A stretch of DNA of 64,000 nucleotides, taken from assembly GCA_963556045.3 (NCBI GenBank), contig CAUVYA020000002.1, forward strand, positions 558,001 to 622,000. Direction: 5' to 3'. Every line of letters starts with the position of its first letter. Positions within the stretch are counted from its first letter, which is position 1. This DNA comes from UBA4781 sp963556045 (GTDB lineage Bacteria; Chloroflexota; Anaerolineae; Anaerolineales; Anaerolineaceae). The notes beneath the pieces were generated by a model. The model saw only the letters and a program-made list of their open reading frames with translations. It did not search any database and was not told the origin of the DNA. Position numbers and translations under genes: made by a program. Below are positions 18,199 through 27,283 of this stretch, one piece after another.

Positions 18199-18300
18199 CT
18201 TACAAACCTCGATACCGATATATTTATTTCACTTCACAATTCTACAGTAACAACAGCTGTCATGCCATGATTTCATTCAAAATAAGGAATATCTTCTTGT

Positions 18301-18328
18301 TTGTTGTTCGTGGGTGTCAGTATATAAT
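18301..18328 (+). promoter_or_regulatory. Possible promoter of the nucleoside ABC importer operon
   Basis: TTGTTG (18301-18306), 16 bases, then a perfect TATAAT (18323-18328). The -35 is weak. The gap from 18199 to 18461 holds no gene; I looked for a purine riboswitch, common ahead of BMP lipoproteins, and did not find its conserved core. Confidence 0.35.
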
Positions 18329-18461
18329 ATTTAAACTTAGTGGTGTCAATAAATAGCATGAAACTATTTTTCAATCACAAAGTAGGAGGTGGGGTATACG
18401 ATATTTTCTGCTGCTTTTCGTTAATCTTGACCATCTTAATTTAATCCTGTAGGAGGAGAAA

Positions 18462-19556
18462 ATGCGTAAAAACAAGTTATTGCTCCTTTCCACTCTGTTG
18501 ATCATCGCCATTCTATTTGGAGCGTGTGCAAAGACCGCTGAACCCGTTGGTGACAAACTCAAGATCGCCTTTATCTATATCGGACAACCCGGAGATCTGG
18601 GGTATACCTATGAGCATGAACGCGGTAGATTAATGTTGGTAGAAGCACTGGGGGACCAGATTGAAACCATCACCGTGCCCGACGTACCCGAAGGACCTGA
18701 TGCCGAAAAAGCCATCCGCGATGTTGTAGAAGCAGGCGCAAAAGTCGTCTTCACAACCAGCTTCGGTTACATGGATCCTACCGCCACCGTTGCAGCGGAA
18801 TATCCAGATGTGATCTTCGAGCACTGCTCAGGTTACGTCACCGCCGACAACATGGCAACCTATTTCGGACGTATTTATCAACCACGTTACCTGGCAGGAT
18901 TAGTAGCAGGCAGCATGACAACGGATAATTTTATCGGTTATGTTGGTGCTTTCCCAATTCCCGAGGTCATCCGTGGTATCAACGCTTTTACTCTGGGTGC
19001 ACAGGCTGTAAATCCTGATGTTGAAGTCCATGTGGTATGGACGAATACCTGGTATGATCCTGTACTGGAAAGAGAAGCTGCCCAGGCTTTGCTGGATGAA
19101 GGTGCTGATATCATTGCCCAACACCAGGATACAACCGAACCTCAAAAAGCCGCGCAGGAAGCCGGTAAATTGAGTATTGGATATGATTCAGACATGGCTC
19201 AATTCGTTGGAGACACCGTATTGACCAGCCCCATGTGGAATTGGGGTGAATACTACATCGCCACTGTCCAGGCTATTTTAGATGGCACCTGGGAAACCCA
19301 CCAGTATTGGGGAGGGCTTGCGGATAATGTTGTCATGTTAGCCGATTTCAGCCCACTTGTACCTGATGATGTAAAAACTTTGGTCGAAACAGAAAAAGCC
19401 AAACTTATTGATGGATCAATGGATGTATTCTGTGGTCCAATTGCAGATCAGGAGGGGAATATCGTCGTCGCCGAAGGGGAATGCATGAGCGATGCGGACA
19501 TGCTGGGCTTTAACTGGTTTGTGAATGGTGTCGTAGGGACCATCCCTGCGGAGTAA
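18462..19556 (+). CDS. BMP-family nucleoside-binding lipoprotein of an ABC importer
   Basis: Extracytoplasmic solute-binding lipoprotein of the BMP/PnrA family, which binds purine or other nucleosides. The 364 residues begin with a lipoprotein signal peptide whose lipobox LFGAC puts the lipidated Cys at residue 22. The mature part has FIYIGQPGDLGYTYEHERGR, the purine-binding landmark seen early in BMP proteins, and GYDSDMAQF. AGGAGGAG lies just before the ATG. A hairpin separates it from the ATPase and permease genes, which would let the binding protein be made in excess. Confidence 0.92.
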   Translation: MRKNKLLLLSTLLIIAILFGACAKTAEPVGDKLKIAFIYIGQPGDLGYTYEHERGRLMLVEALGDQIETITVPDVPEGPDAEKAIRDVVEAGAKVVFTTSFGYMDPTATVAAEYPDVIFEHCSGYVTADNMATYFGRIYQPRYLAGLVAGSMTTDNFIGYVGAFPIPEVIRGINAFTLGAQAVNPDVEVHVVWTNTWYDPVLEREAAQALLDEGADIIAQHQDTTEPQKAAQEAGKLSIGYDSDMAQFVGDTVLTSPMWNWGEYYIATVQAILDGTWETHQYWGGLADNVVMLADFSPLVPDDVKTLVETEKAKLIDGSMDVFCGPIADQEGNIVVAEGECMSDADMLGFNWFVNGVVGTIPAE

Positions 19557-19571
19557 AAATTTCTAATAAAC

Positions 19572-19613
19572 AGCCCCCAGAAGATCAGAAGGTCTTCTCG
19601 GGGGCTTCTTTAT
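19572..19613 (+). terminator. Hairpin between binding protein and transporter genes
   Basis: A long stem AGCCCCCAGAAGA/TCTTCTCGGGGGCT (with one mismatch pair) occupies 19572-19606 and is followed by a T-rich but interrupted tail. It is likely a partial terminator that lowers expression of the downstream ABC genes relative to the lipoprotein. Confidence 0.65.
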
Positions 19614-19622
19614 ACATTTTAT

Positions 19623-21191
19623 ATGGATGATACTGTGGAAAAAAACATTAAACTGAAAACACAACTAAAAGAGATCACAAAACAATTTCCAGGAGTTCTT
19701 GCGAATGATCGTATCAACCTGGATATTTATTCACATGAAATCCTGGCTCTTTTAGGCGAAAATGGGGCAGGAAAGACTACCTTGATGAATATTCTAGCCG
19801 GTCTTTACAATGCAGATAGCGGCAGAATTTTTATCCGTGGTGAAGAGGTTCATTTTCATTCCCCAAAAGACGCAATTTTTCATGGTGTTGGAATGGTACA
19901 TCAACATTTTATGCTGGTGGAAAGTCTTACTGTTACCGAGAATATCATACTTAGCCTTCCCAGACATGGGATGAAACTCAATCAACAGCAGGTGAGAAAG
20001 CGCATTCTGGATCTTTCTCAACAATATCATTTACTTGTGGATCCAGATGCGGCGATCTGGCAACTATCCGTGGGTGAGCAGCAACGAGTGGAGATCATGC
20101 GTCTGTTATACCGCGGCGCTGATATTCTCATACTCGATGAACCTACTGCTGTATTGACTCCTGATGAAGCCAAAGACCTGGCAAAGATCCTTAGAAAAAT
20201 GGCGGATGAGGGAAAAGCAATCATCTTGATCACGCATAAATTGAATGAGGTCACCGCCTTCTCTGATCGTGTCACGGTTCTGCGAGCGGGGCAGGTTGTC
20301 TCGAACGTGATGACCAGCAAGACCACCAAAAAAGAGCTTGCCCGCCAGATGGTTGGTCGAGAGATTCTTTTTCGTCTTGAAAAAAATAAATGTCAGCCAG
20401 GTGAATCCGTACTACAAGTGGGGAATGTTCACGCACTCAACGATAAAGGATTACCTGCACTCAAAGATGTTAGTTTTCAAATATGCGCAGGTGAGATTTT
20501 AGGTATTGCTGGAGTTGCAGGGAATGGTCAAAGAGAACTGGCGGAAGTAATATCTGGATTGAGAAATACAATTTCCGGGAAGATCACAGTAAATGGAGAA
20601 AACATCACCAATTCAACTCCATTCAAGGTGATCCATGCGGGTATCAGCCATATTCCGGGAGATCGCATCGGAACAGGATTGGCATCCAATCTGGGTGTCG
20701 CAGATAATTTGGTAATGAAAGCATATCGTACTCCCCCCATTGTGCAAGGACCTCTGGTAAAAAAGAAAAATGTTTCACAATTTGTGGAATCATTGATCCA
20801 AACATTCCAGATCAAAACACCCAGCCAGGATACTCCAGTACGTTTACTGTCTGGCGGCAACCAGCAGCGTCTAATTCTGGCACGCGAGATCACCGCCAGC
20901 CGCGGAGTTCTGATTGCAGTCTATCCCAGCCGTGGTCTGGATGTAGGAGCAACCGAATCAGTCCGGCGCACCTTACTTGAACAGCGTGATAAGGGATCAG
21001 CAATTCTGCTGATTTCTGAGGATCTCGAAGAGATAAGCCAATTATCAGATAAAGTCATGGTTTTATATGAAGGCGAAATCATGGGAATCATTGACCCAGC
21101 CGCTACCACTCTCGAGACGATCGGGTTGATGATGGCTGGACAACCTCTGTCACACATCAGCATGGGTAAAGTTGAGGAGATGGCATCGTGA
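19623..21191 (+). CDS. ABC transporter ATPase, two nucleotide-binding domains
   Basis: Cytosolic ATPase that powers the nucleoside importer. The 522 residues hold two ABC domains. The first has Walker A GENGAGKTTLM, signature LSVGEQQRVEI and Walker B ILILDEPTAVLT. The second has a degenerate P-loop GVAGNGQREL, signature LSGGNQQRLILA and the Walker B region VLIAVYPSRGLDVG, the arrangement usual for BMP/carbohydrate-type fused ATPases. It overlaps the first permease gene by 4 bases (GTGA). Confidence 0.93.
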   Translation: MDDTVEKNIKLKTQLKEITKQFPGVLANDRINLDIYSHEILALLGENGAGKTTLMNILAGLYNADSGRIFIRGEEVHFHSPKDAIFHGVGMVHQHFMLVESLTVTENIILSLPRHGMKLNQQQVRKRILDLSQQYHLLVDPDAAIWQLSVGEQQRVEIMRLLYRGADILILDEPTAVLTPDEAKDLAKILRKMADEGKAIILITHKLNEVTAFSDRVTVLRAGQVVSNVMTSKTTKKELARQMVGREILFRLEKNKCQPGESVLQVGNVHALNDKGLPALKDVSFQICAGEILGIAGVAGNGQRELAEVISGLRNTISGKITVNGENITNSTPFKVIHAGISHIPGDRIGTGLASNLGVADNLVMKAYRTPPIVQGPLVKKKNVSQFVESLIQTFQIKTPSQDTPVRLLSGGNQQRLILAREITASRGVLIAVYPSRGLDVGATESVRRTLLEQRDKGSAILLISEDLEEISQLSDKVMVLYEGEIMGIIDPAATTLETIGLMMAGQPLSHISMGKVEEMAS

Positions 21192-22276
21192 GAATTCAAT
21201 TGGAAAAACGAACTTACCAGAATAAATTGACCGCTTTTTTCATCCCCGTTATATCATTTATCCTGGCTCTATTGTTTAATGCTGTTATCCTGCTGCTGTT
21301 TGGGATTGATCCTGTAGAAGCGTATTCGGTAATGATCCAGGGATCTCTGGGGAGTAATTACGCACTGACCGAAACCCTGGTGAAAGCCATTCCCCTCATG
21401 CTAACAGGGTTGGGAGTCTCGATAGCGTTTCAAATGCATTTCTGGAATATTGGTGCGGAAGGTCAGCTTGCCATGGGAGGTATAGCCGCTTCTTTTATCG
21501 CATTATTCATGCAGGATAGCATCCCCCCCAGCTTGATACTACCTACCATGTTCATTGTTGGCATGCTGGCAGGGGCAGTATGGGGGCTGATCCCTGCTGC
21601 TTTAAAGGCAGCACTGGGCGTCAATGAAATTTTAACCACATTGATGATGAACTACATTGCCATTCTTTTAGTGGAATATTTATATCTGGGTCCCTGGCGT
21701 GATCCGCAAGGATACGGTTTTCCAGGTACCGCACAATTCCCTGATTTTGCCTGGCTGCCCCGCATCTCAGGGCGTGTACATTATGGTATTTTCTTCGCCG
21801 CTGCAGGCGCTATCGTTCTTTGGTTCATTTTAAAACATACCAAACTCGGATACGAAATTCGCTTGATCGGTGAGAATCCAAAAGCAGCGCGTTATTCAGG
21901 TGTGAATATCGCAAAAAATATCATCATCGTTATGCTATTTTCAGGAGGGCTGGCAGGCATTGCGGGTATGTCCGAAGTATCCGGCATCTCGCGGCGTCTC
22001 TATACAGGATTGACCGTTGGGTATGGTTACACTGCCATCATTGTAGCCTGGCTGGCAAATCTCAATCCATTCGGCATACTGGTCGTCGCTTTTCTCATGG
22101 CAGCTCTCCTGATCGGTGGTGACCAGATCCAGATCGCCATGCAAACGCCAGCAGCAGTTGCAGATATCCTGCAGGGATCGATCCTTTTCTTCATGCTGGG
22201 CGGTTCCATCTTCAACCGCTATAAGATCAAGATCATTCACGACGAGCACTGTATCACAGGGAGCATCCGATCATGA
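21188..22276 (+). CDS. Nucleoside ABC transporter permease 1
   Basis: Integral membrane subunit of the BPD type 2 family (YufP/NupB-like). The 362 residues start at GTG, overlapping the ATPase stop, and form about eight to ten membrane helices. The family landmark GENPKAARYSGVN and the preceding cytoplasmic loop LKHTKLGYEIRLIG are present near residues 215-240. It overlaps the next permease gene by 4 bases (ATGA). Confidence 0.9.
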   Translation: MRIQLEKRTYQNKLTAFFIPVISFILALLFNAVILLLFGIDPVEAYSVMIQGSLGSNYALTETLVKAIPLMLTGLGVSIAFQMHFWNIGAEGQLAMGGIAASFIALFMQDSIPPSLILPTMFIVGMLAGAVWGLIPAALKAALGVNEILTTLMMNYIAILLVEYLYLGPWRDPQGYGFPGTAQFPDFAWLPRISGRVHYGIFFAAAGAIVLWFILKHTKLGYEIRLIGENPKAARYSGVNIAKNIIIVMLFSGGLAGIAGMSEVSGISRRLYTGLTVGYGYTAIIVAWLANLNPFGILVVAFLMAALLIGGDQIQIAMQTPAAVADILQGSILFFMLGGSIFNRYKIKIIHDEHCITGSIRS

Positions 22277-23229
22277 CTGAAGCGTTTATCATCTCAATTC
22301 TTGTCATCACCATCCGAGCCGGAACTTCACTGCTGTATGCTACCTTTGGAGCTATCATCACAGAACGTTCCGGTATTCAAAATCTGGGAGTAGAAGGCAT
22401 TATGATCGTAGGTGCCGCTGCCTCCTTCGCTGCGGCGTACCACAGTGATAGCGTCTGGCTGGGATTGGGAACAGCGATTCTGGTTGGTTTTATCCTGGGA
22501 TTGATCCATGCGGTCCTTACCATCACATTGCGGGCAGAGCAGGTGGTCTCCGGTTTAGCCATGACCATTTTCGGAGGTGGATTAGCAAGTTTTATTGGAC
22601 AGCGCCTTGGTCCTAACAACTCAACCATGGTTGGTCTGCAAGGTCCCTCATTTGAACGTATCCCGATCCCATTGCTGAGTGACATCCCCTATATTGGTGA
22701 ATCTTTTTTTCATCAAGACATTCTGGTTTACTCTCTCTATATCGTCATCCCATTGTTATGGTTTTTCTTTTATAGAACCAGACAGGGTCTGGAATTGCGT
22801 GCAGTCGGTGAAAATCCCCAGGCGATTGATGCGCTGGGTATGAATGTCACCAGGCTGCGTTTTATCTACACGATTGTGGGCGCAATCTTCATGGCTGTGG
22901 CAGGTGCGCATCTCTCTCTGGGTTATCTACAGGGTTGGGCAGACAACATCACCGGCGGTCGCGGCTGGATCGCCATCGCACTGGTCATTTTCTCTACCTG
23001 GAGTCCATTAAGAGCAGTTCTGGGCGCGCTCCTTTTCGGTGGTATCAACGCTCTCCAATTTCGATTGCAGGCAGCCGGCACAACGCTCCCTTCTTCCTTT
23101 CTGAATATGCTTCCTTATCTAGCCACAATTCTCGTACTGATCTTGATAACCTGGGTTGAAAAGCACAATAAACGATTAGGAACCCCTACTTCATTAGGAA
23201 TACCGTTTGTGCGTGAAGAGAAAAAATGA
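22273..23229 (+). CDS. Nucleoside ABC transporter permease 2
   Basis: Second membrane subunit (YufQ/NupC-like). The 318-residue hydrophobic protein carries TERSGIQNLGVEGIMIVGA near the N-terminus and the GENPQAIDALGMNV loop near residue 185, matching the equivalent loop of permease 1. The gene ends before a bidirectional terminator; the convergent gene beyond it encodes cytidine deaminase, which suggests nucleoside salvage. Confidence 0.9.
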   Translation: MTEAFIISILVITIRAGTSLLYATFGAIITERSGIQNLGVEGIMIVGAAASFAAAYHSDSVWLGLGTAILVGFILGLIHAVLTITLRAEQVVSGLAMTIFGGGLASFIGQRLGPNNSTMVGLQGPSFERIPIPLLSDIPYIGESFFHQDILVYSLYIVIPLLWFFFYRTRQGLELRAVGENPQAIDALGMNVTRLRFIYTIVGAIFMAVAGAHLSLGYLQGWADNITGGRGWIAIALVIFSTWSPLRAVLGALLFGGINALQFRLQAAGTTLPSSFLNMLPYLATILVLILITWVEKHNKRLGTPTSLGIPFVREEKK

Positions 23230-23246
23230 ATTGGTAATTTAACAAA

Positions 23247-23275
23247 AAGCACCTGCCAGACAAGACAGGTGCTTT
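23247..23275. terminator. Bidirectional terminator between permease 2 and cdd
   Basis: A perfect 10-bp stem AAAGCACCTG/CAGGTGCTTT (23247-23256 with 23266-23275). The minus strand continues TTTTTG and the plus strand CTTCTTTATT, so it serves both convergent units. Confidence 0.85.
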
Positions 23276-23280
23276 CTTCT

Positions 23281-23694
23281 TTATTCTCCCAGTAAAGCCG
23301 ATGGCACAAATGGGAAAGGCACGATCTCGCGCACACTCTTTTCTCCCAGGTAATTCCCTTCTGAATCCCCGCTGATGACCAGCCAATCCAGTCCAAATTC
23401 GACCATCACCTGTCTGCACTGTGCGCATGGGTACGCTTCTTTTTTCCCCGGACCGATCACAGCAATCGCTTCGAATTCTTTTTCTCCTTCGGAAACAGCC
23501 TTCCATATGGCTACCCGCTCTGCACATACAGTTGCGCCATAGGAAACATTCTCGATATTGCCCCCCAGGTATACTTTCCCTGATCTTCCCAAAACAGCTG
23601 CCCCTACCCGAAAATTGGAATATGGACAATGTGCGTTTTCTGAACCTTTTACAGCCATTTTCAATAATTCGGTTTTCTTTTCTTGATTGAGCAT
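23281..23694 (-). CDS. cdd: Cytidine deaminase
   Basis: Zinc enzyme that deaminates cytidine and deoxycytidine to uridine forms in the cytosol. The 137-residue homotetrameric type shows the first zinc motif TVCAERVA with the Glu proton shuttle, the second motif PCAQCRQVM with both Cys ligands, and the substrate-binding NFRVGAA and NIENVSYG segments. GAGG precedes the ATG. It converges on the nucleoside importer. Confidence 0.96.
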   Translation of the reverse strand: MLNQEKKTELLKMAVKGSENAHCPYSNFRVGAAVLGRSGKVYLGGNIENVSYGATVCAERVAIWKAVSEGEKEFEAIAVIGPGKKEAYPCAQCRQVMVEFGLDWLVISGDSEGNYLGEKSVREIVPFPFVPSALLGE

Positions 23695-23726
23695 GGGTTC
23701 ATCCTCTCTTCCAGTAATAATGATAT

Positions 23727-24233
23727 TTATAAACTCTTTGTCATATTATAGCTGGCATCATCAGTACCATTCTTCATTTTGTAAGTTTTGGATGTTTTAT
23801 ATCCCAATTTTCGATACAAAGCCAAAGCAATGGTGTTCTGCGCGATCACATGCAGCCAAATTTTCTCCACCCCCATTTCTTTTACAATGTCCTCGCCACA
23901 CAGCATGGCAGCTTTCCCGTATCCTTTTCCACGTTGATCTGGATGGATCATGATATCAAAAACGAACGCCTCCTTCCTATCATTCTCTTCTTTTATCAAC
24001 AGCCAGAAATACCCCACCTCCATGCGATCTTCCTCAACAATAATGTGAAAAAAATAATGCCCCGGGGTTTTTTCCCTGTACGGTAAAACAGTACTCAATT
24101 TACTCTCAGCCTGAATTTTTGCCTCTTCCACACTTATATTCTCGGAAGTTTGAATGTCCTCAATGAAATGATTTATTGATTTTTTTAGGAAAACAGCAAA
24201 GTTATCTTCATGAATTGGGATGAGTGAGATCAT
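23727..24233 (-). CDS. GNAT-family N-acetyltransferase
   Basis: Predicted acetyl-CoA dependent N-acetyltransferase. The 168 residues have the acetyl-CoA pyrophosphate-binding loop HPDQRGKGYGKAAM (Q/RxxGxG/A) near residue 97, followed by NTIALALYRKLGYKTSKT, the typical last helix and strand of the fold. The acceptor substrate cannot be named. GAGGG stands just before the ATG; the gene is separate from cdd by about 30 bases on the same strand and could be cotranscribed with it. Confidence 0.9.
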   Translation of the reverse strand: MISLIPIHEDNFAVFLKKSINHFIEDIQTSENISVEEAKIQAESKLSTVLPYREKTPGHYFFHIIVEEDRMEVGYFWLLIKEENDRKEAFVFDIMIHPDQRGKGYGKAAMLCGEDIVKEMGVEKIWLHVIAQNTIALALYRKLGYKTSKTYKMKNGTDDASYNMTKSL

Positions 24234-24391
24234 TTTTCCCTCATTTTATTTTTCTTGCGTTCAATTTCCTGTTATTTTATTTTATAGTGAATTTCTATGT
24301 GGTTTTCATCAAGTAAGAATTTTGCTACAATAGTATTGTCACGCGAAATTGGCCTCTTGGCTGATTAATACAACCAACCAAGGAGTACCTT

Positions 24392-25516
24392 ATGAATAAC
24401 CGTGTTTTTCTTTTGCTTTTACTGGTTCTGGTAGTGCTGCTGACCGGCTGGATATATTATGTATCATCACAGGGAAAACAACCGGAAGCCGTTGAAAAAA
24501 TCAGCGCAAAATGGTGGGATTCCGCTCATGCGGATAGTTCTGCTGACGCTTTCGTTCACTGGAATGAAGATGAACCCGCTGAAGTCCCTACCAACTGCGC
24601 CAAGTGTCACAGTGGACAGGGTTTTCTTGATTATATTGGGCAAGACGGCAGCCAGACCATGAGTGTGGATGAACCGGCTGCAATTGAATCGGTAATATCC
24701 TGTGAAGTTTGTCATAACGAATCTGCCGACTTATTAAAATCGGTAGTTTTTCCCTCGAAGATAGAGGTTGCAATGGAATCCTCTGATGCGATCTGCGCCA
24801 CCTGCCACAGCGGAATGACCGCCGGTTCACAGGTGGATACGGTAAGCGCCGGATATGGCGATGATGAGATCGTCCCTGATAGCAGTTTCATCAATCCGCA
24901 TTATGCATTTGCTGCAGCAACCTGGGCAGGCTCGGAAGGTAGTGGAGGTTACGAATACTCCACAAAAGAATATACCGAGCGGTTCACTCATGCAGTCGGT
25001 GTGCAGACCTGTACCCAATGCCATGATCCACACAGCCTCCATATAAAACAGGATTATGAGAATGCAGATCTGTGTTCCACCTGCCACTCGGAAGTTTCAA
25101 GTTTTCAGGATTATAGAAACGTGAATGAAAGCGGAGTGGATTATGACGGCAACGGGGAAGTGGAAGGCTTGTATTACGAGATCGAAGGTGTTCGCGCAGT
25201 TCTTTATAAGGCTATCCAACAATATACCGGTGAGGTTCTGGCAGTTGGAATAGGATGGGCTGATCAATATCCCTACTTGTTTATTGATACCGATCTGGAT
25301 GGCGACTTGTCTGTTGAAGAAACAGCATTCCAGAATGCTTTTTCCACCTTTACACCCCGCCTGATGCGCACCCTGTTCAATTATCAATTCAGTATAAAAG
25401 ATCCAGCCGGGTATGTGCATAATGGTGCATACGTTCTGCAATTACTGTACGACTCGATCGAGGATATTTCCGGCGTACTGCCGATTTCCTTTGATCTAAC
25501 CGTGCGTCCGGAATGA
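24392..25516 (+). CDS. Membrane-anchored pentaheme c-type cytochrome with an EF-hand-like loop
   Basis: Extracytoplasmic electron carrier. The 374 residues begin with an uncleaved-looking membrane helix (about 4-26), followed by five CxxCH heme motifs: CAKCH, CEVCH, CATCH, CTQCH and CSTCH. Residues 299-310 read DTDLDGDLSVEE, which fits the calcium-binding EF-hand loop, and DYDGNGEVEG near residue 250 is a second partial match. AAGGAG precedes the ATG. It is followed 29 bases later by a ferric-reductase-like membrane flavoprotein, so the pair may move electrons across the membrane. I cannot name the electron acceptor. Confidence 0.85.
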   Translation: MNNRVFLLLLLVLVVLLTGWIYYVSSQGKQPEAVEKISAKWWDSAHADSSADAFVHWNEDEPAEVPTNCAKCHSGQGFLDYIGQDGSQTMSVDEPAAIESVISCEVCHNESADLLKSVVFPSKIEVAMESSDAICATCHSGMTAGSQVDTVSAGYGDDEIVPDSSFINPHYAFAAATWAGSEGSGGYEYSTKEYTERFTHAVGVQTCTQCHDPHSLHIKQDYENADLCSTCHSEVSSFQDYRNVNESGVDYDGNGEVEGLYYEIEGVRAVLYKAIQQYTGEVLAVGIGWADQYPYLFIDTDLDGDLSVEETAFQNAFSTFTPRLMRTLFNYQFSIKDPAGYVHNGAYVLQLLYDSIEDISGVLPISFDLTVRPE

Positions 25517-25545
25517 CAACAATCAATATGCGAAAGGTATAGCCG

Positions 25546-26865
25546 GTGAAAAAAAGAATAAAGCGACTTATCTTTGGTTTTCTTTATATCATCCTGATAT
25601 TTCTACCTGTGTTTGTTTTCCTGATAATTGAAAAACCGCTTTGGCGTGATTTTTGGCGGGATCTTTCTGTATTACTTGGTTTTGTGGGATTGTCAATGGC
25701 GGGATTTCAATTCATCCCCACCACCCGTCTCCCTTTTATATCTGACATCTACGATATGGATCGAGTATACAAAACACATCATATTCTCTCAGCTTTATCC
25801 GTTCTCCTGGTTTCAGCTCATCTGACCATTCTGCTTCTGATCAATCCCAATACTCTTCTTCTTCTCAATCCGATAACTGCACCATGGAGAGCGCAGGCAG
25901 GTCTGGTGGGTTTGCTTGCTTTTATCATCGTTGCGATCACCTCTATTTTCCGCAAAGAGATCCGCTTGGGATACAACGCCTGGCACAGTATACATACTCT
26001 CCTGGCAATTCTAATGACCGTATTTGGATTAATCCATATTTTCAAGGTCAATTATTACACGGCGTCAATTGCTATGCGCATTACGTGGATTATTGAGACT
26101 GCCATCTGGCTGGGAAATATCATCTATTTACGTATTCTCAAACCAATTCATATCAAGAATCGCCCCTTTCTTGTCCAAAAGATTATTCCTGAAACACCCG
26201 ATGTATGGACACTGGTATTAAAACCAGATGGGCATGCGGGTATTGACTTTAACGCTGCTCAAGTTGCCTGGATCAATATTAATACCTCGCCTTTCACACT
26301 ACATCGCAATCCATTTTCTATTTCAGGGAGTGCTCATACGAAGCATGAATTGCGTTTTACCATAAAAGCATTGGGAGATTTCAGCGCTTCCATTGGAAAT
26401 CTGACCGGCGGCGAGACCGTTTATGTAGATGGACCATACGGTAATTTTTCACTTGAAGACGAAAGAACCATACATGGGTTGGTATTGCTGGCGGGCGGGA
26501 TCGGGATTGCTCCTATCATGAGTATTCTTCGCACCCTGGCTGATCAAAAAGATGATCGTCCTCTCTTTCTTTTTTACGGGAATTTTAATGATGAAAACAT
26601 CACATTCAAGGATGAATTCGAAATACTCAGAAAGAAATTGGATCTACAAGTTATTCATGTTCTGGAACAGCCATCTCAAAATATAAAATACGAACAGGGG
26701 TTCATCACACGGAAAATACTGGAAGGCAGCCTTCCAGATAACATCAGTGATCTGCATTTTTTTATGTGCGGTCCCCTGCCTATGATCAAAGCTATGGAAA
26801 ATATATTAAAGCAAATGAAGATCCATAAAAACCAGATCACTGCTGAACGATACGAGATGGCTTAA
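25546..26865 (+). CDS. Ferric reductase-like transmembrane protein with FAD/NAD(P)H module
   Basis: Predicted membrane oxidoreductase that passes electrons from NAD(P)H through FAD to membrane hemes. The 439-residue protein starts at GTG. Residues 1-205 form six or so membrane helices with His residues (KTHHILSALS, AWHSIHTLLA, GLIHIFKVNYY) that fit heme b ligands of the ferric-reductase family. The C-terminal half is ferredoxin-reductase-like: HRNPFSISGS for FAD, GGIGIAPIMSIL and FFMCGPLPMIKAME for the nicotinamide nucleotide. Overlap in function with the upstream pentaheme cytochrome is inferred from the 29-base spacing. Confidence 0.85.
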   Translation: MKKRIKRLIFGFLYIILIFLPVFVFLIIEKPLWRDFWRDLSVLLGFVGLSMAGFQFIPTTRLPFISDIYDMDRVYKTHHILSALSVLLVSAHLTILLLINPNTLLLLNPITAPWRAQAGLVGLLAFIIVAITSIFRKEIRLGYNAWHSIHTLLAILMTVFGLIHIFKVNYYTASIAMRITWIIETAIWLGNIIYLRILKPIHIKNRPFLVQKIIPETPDVWTLVLKPDGHAGIDFNAAQVAWININTSPFTLHRNPFSISGSAHTKHELRFTIKALGDFSASIGNLTGGETVYVDGPYGNFSLEDERTIHGLVLLAGGIGIAPIMSILRTLADQKDDRPLFLFYGNFNDENITFKDEFEILRKKLDLQVIHVLEQPSQNIKYEQGFITRKILEGSLPDNISDLHFFMCGPLPMIKAMENILKQMKIHKNQITAERYEMA

Positions 26866-27048
26866 TTATTTTCATTAAAAGATCCTTCCACGAAATTAAT
26901 CCACCTTGTGTTCAGAGGAATTGGTAACTATTTAAAAACTTATTCTATGAAAAATTACCAGGTATTCCTTCAATTCATAATTATCTTCAAGAATTAGAAA
27001 GAAAAAGCACTGCTGGTTGAATTTTGAATAAAAATCGTATTATTGTTT

Positions 27049-27078
27049 TTAACATAAAAAACATAACTGTGATATACT
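27049..27078 (+). promoter_or_regulatory. Promoter of the DEAD-box helicase leader
   Basis: TTAACA (27049-27054), an 18-base spacer and TATACT (27073-27078) preceded by TGA, an extended -10. Transcription would start near 27085, about 200 bases before the helicase ATG. The rest of the gap from 26866 to 27048 shows nothing I can name. Confidence 0.6.
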
Positions 27079-27084
27079 TGCGCG

Positions 27085-27172
27085 GTTGTTCAAACTAGAA
27101 AGAACAACACAATCTAAAATTTGTTTTGAAATTCCTGGTGATTGCTCGGCTGATTTTAGTCGGGCTTTTTTT
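27085..27172 (+). ncRNA. Leader RNA with hairpin and intrinsic terminator (putative attenuator)
   Basis: The transcript would start with a hairpin GTTGTTC/GAACAAC (27085-27091 with 27102-27108), followed by an A/T-rich stretch and then a terminator-like stem GCTCGGCT/AGTCGGGC (27144-27151 with 27158-27165, two G-U pairs) with seven T residues. The helicase ATG is a further 112 bases downstream. Since no gene precedes the terminator, it most likely controls read-through into the helicase gene or makes a short RNA. Confidence 0.6.
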
Positions 27173-27283
27173 GTGCCTTCATGGTATGGGCTGTGATCTG
27201 ATGTTCGATTGAACAGATCTGGTATCTCGAAAGAGAAAAATGGTTTCCGGAATTATCAAGACAACAATAAAGGAGTTTTGATA

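Noticed and set aside
18199..18461. Purine riboswitch ahead of the BMP lipoprotein gene
   Set aside because: I looked for the conserved three-way junction core and did not find it; only a weak promoter is visible.
20860..20960. Missing Walker B Glu in the second ABC domain as a sign of a broken transporter
   Set aside because: Degenerate second domains are normal in fused ATPases of the BMP and carbohydrate type.
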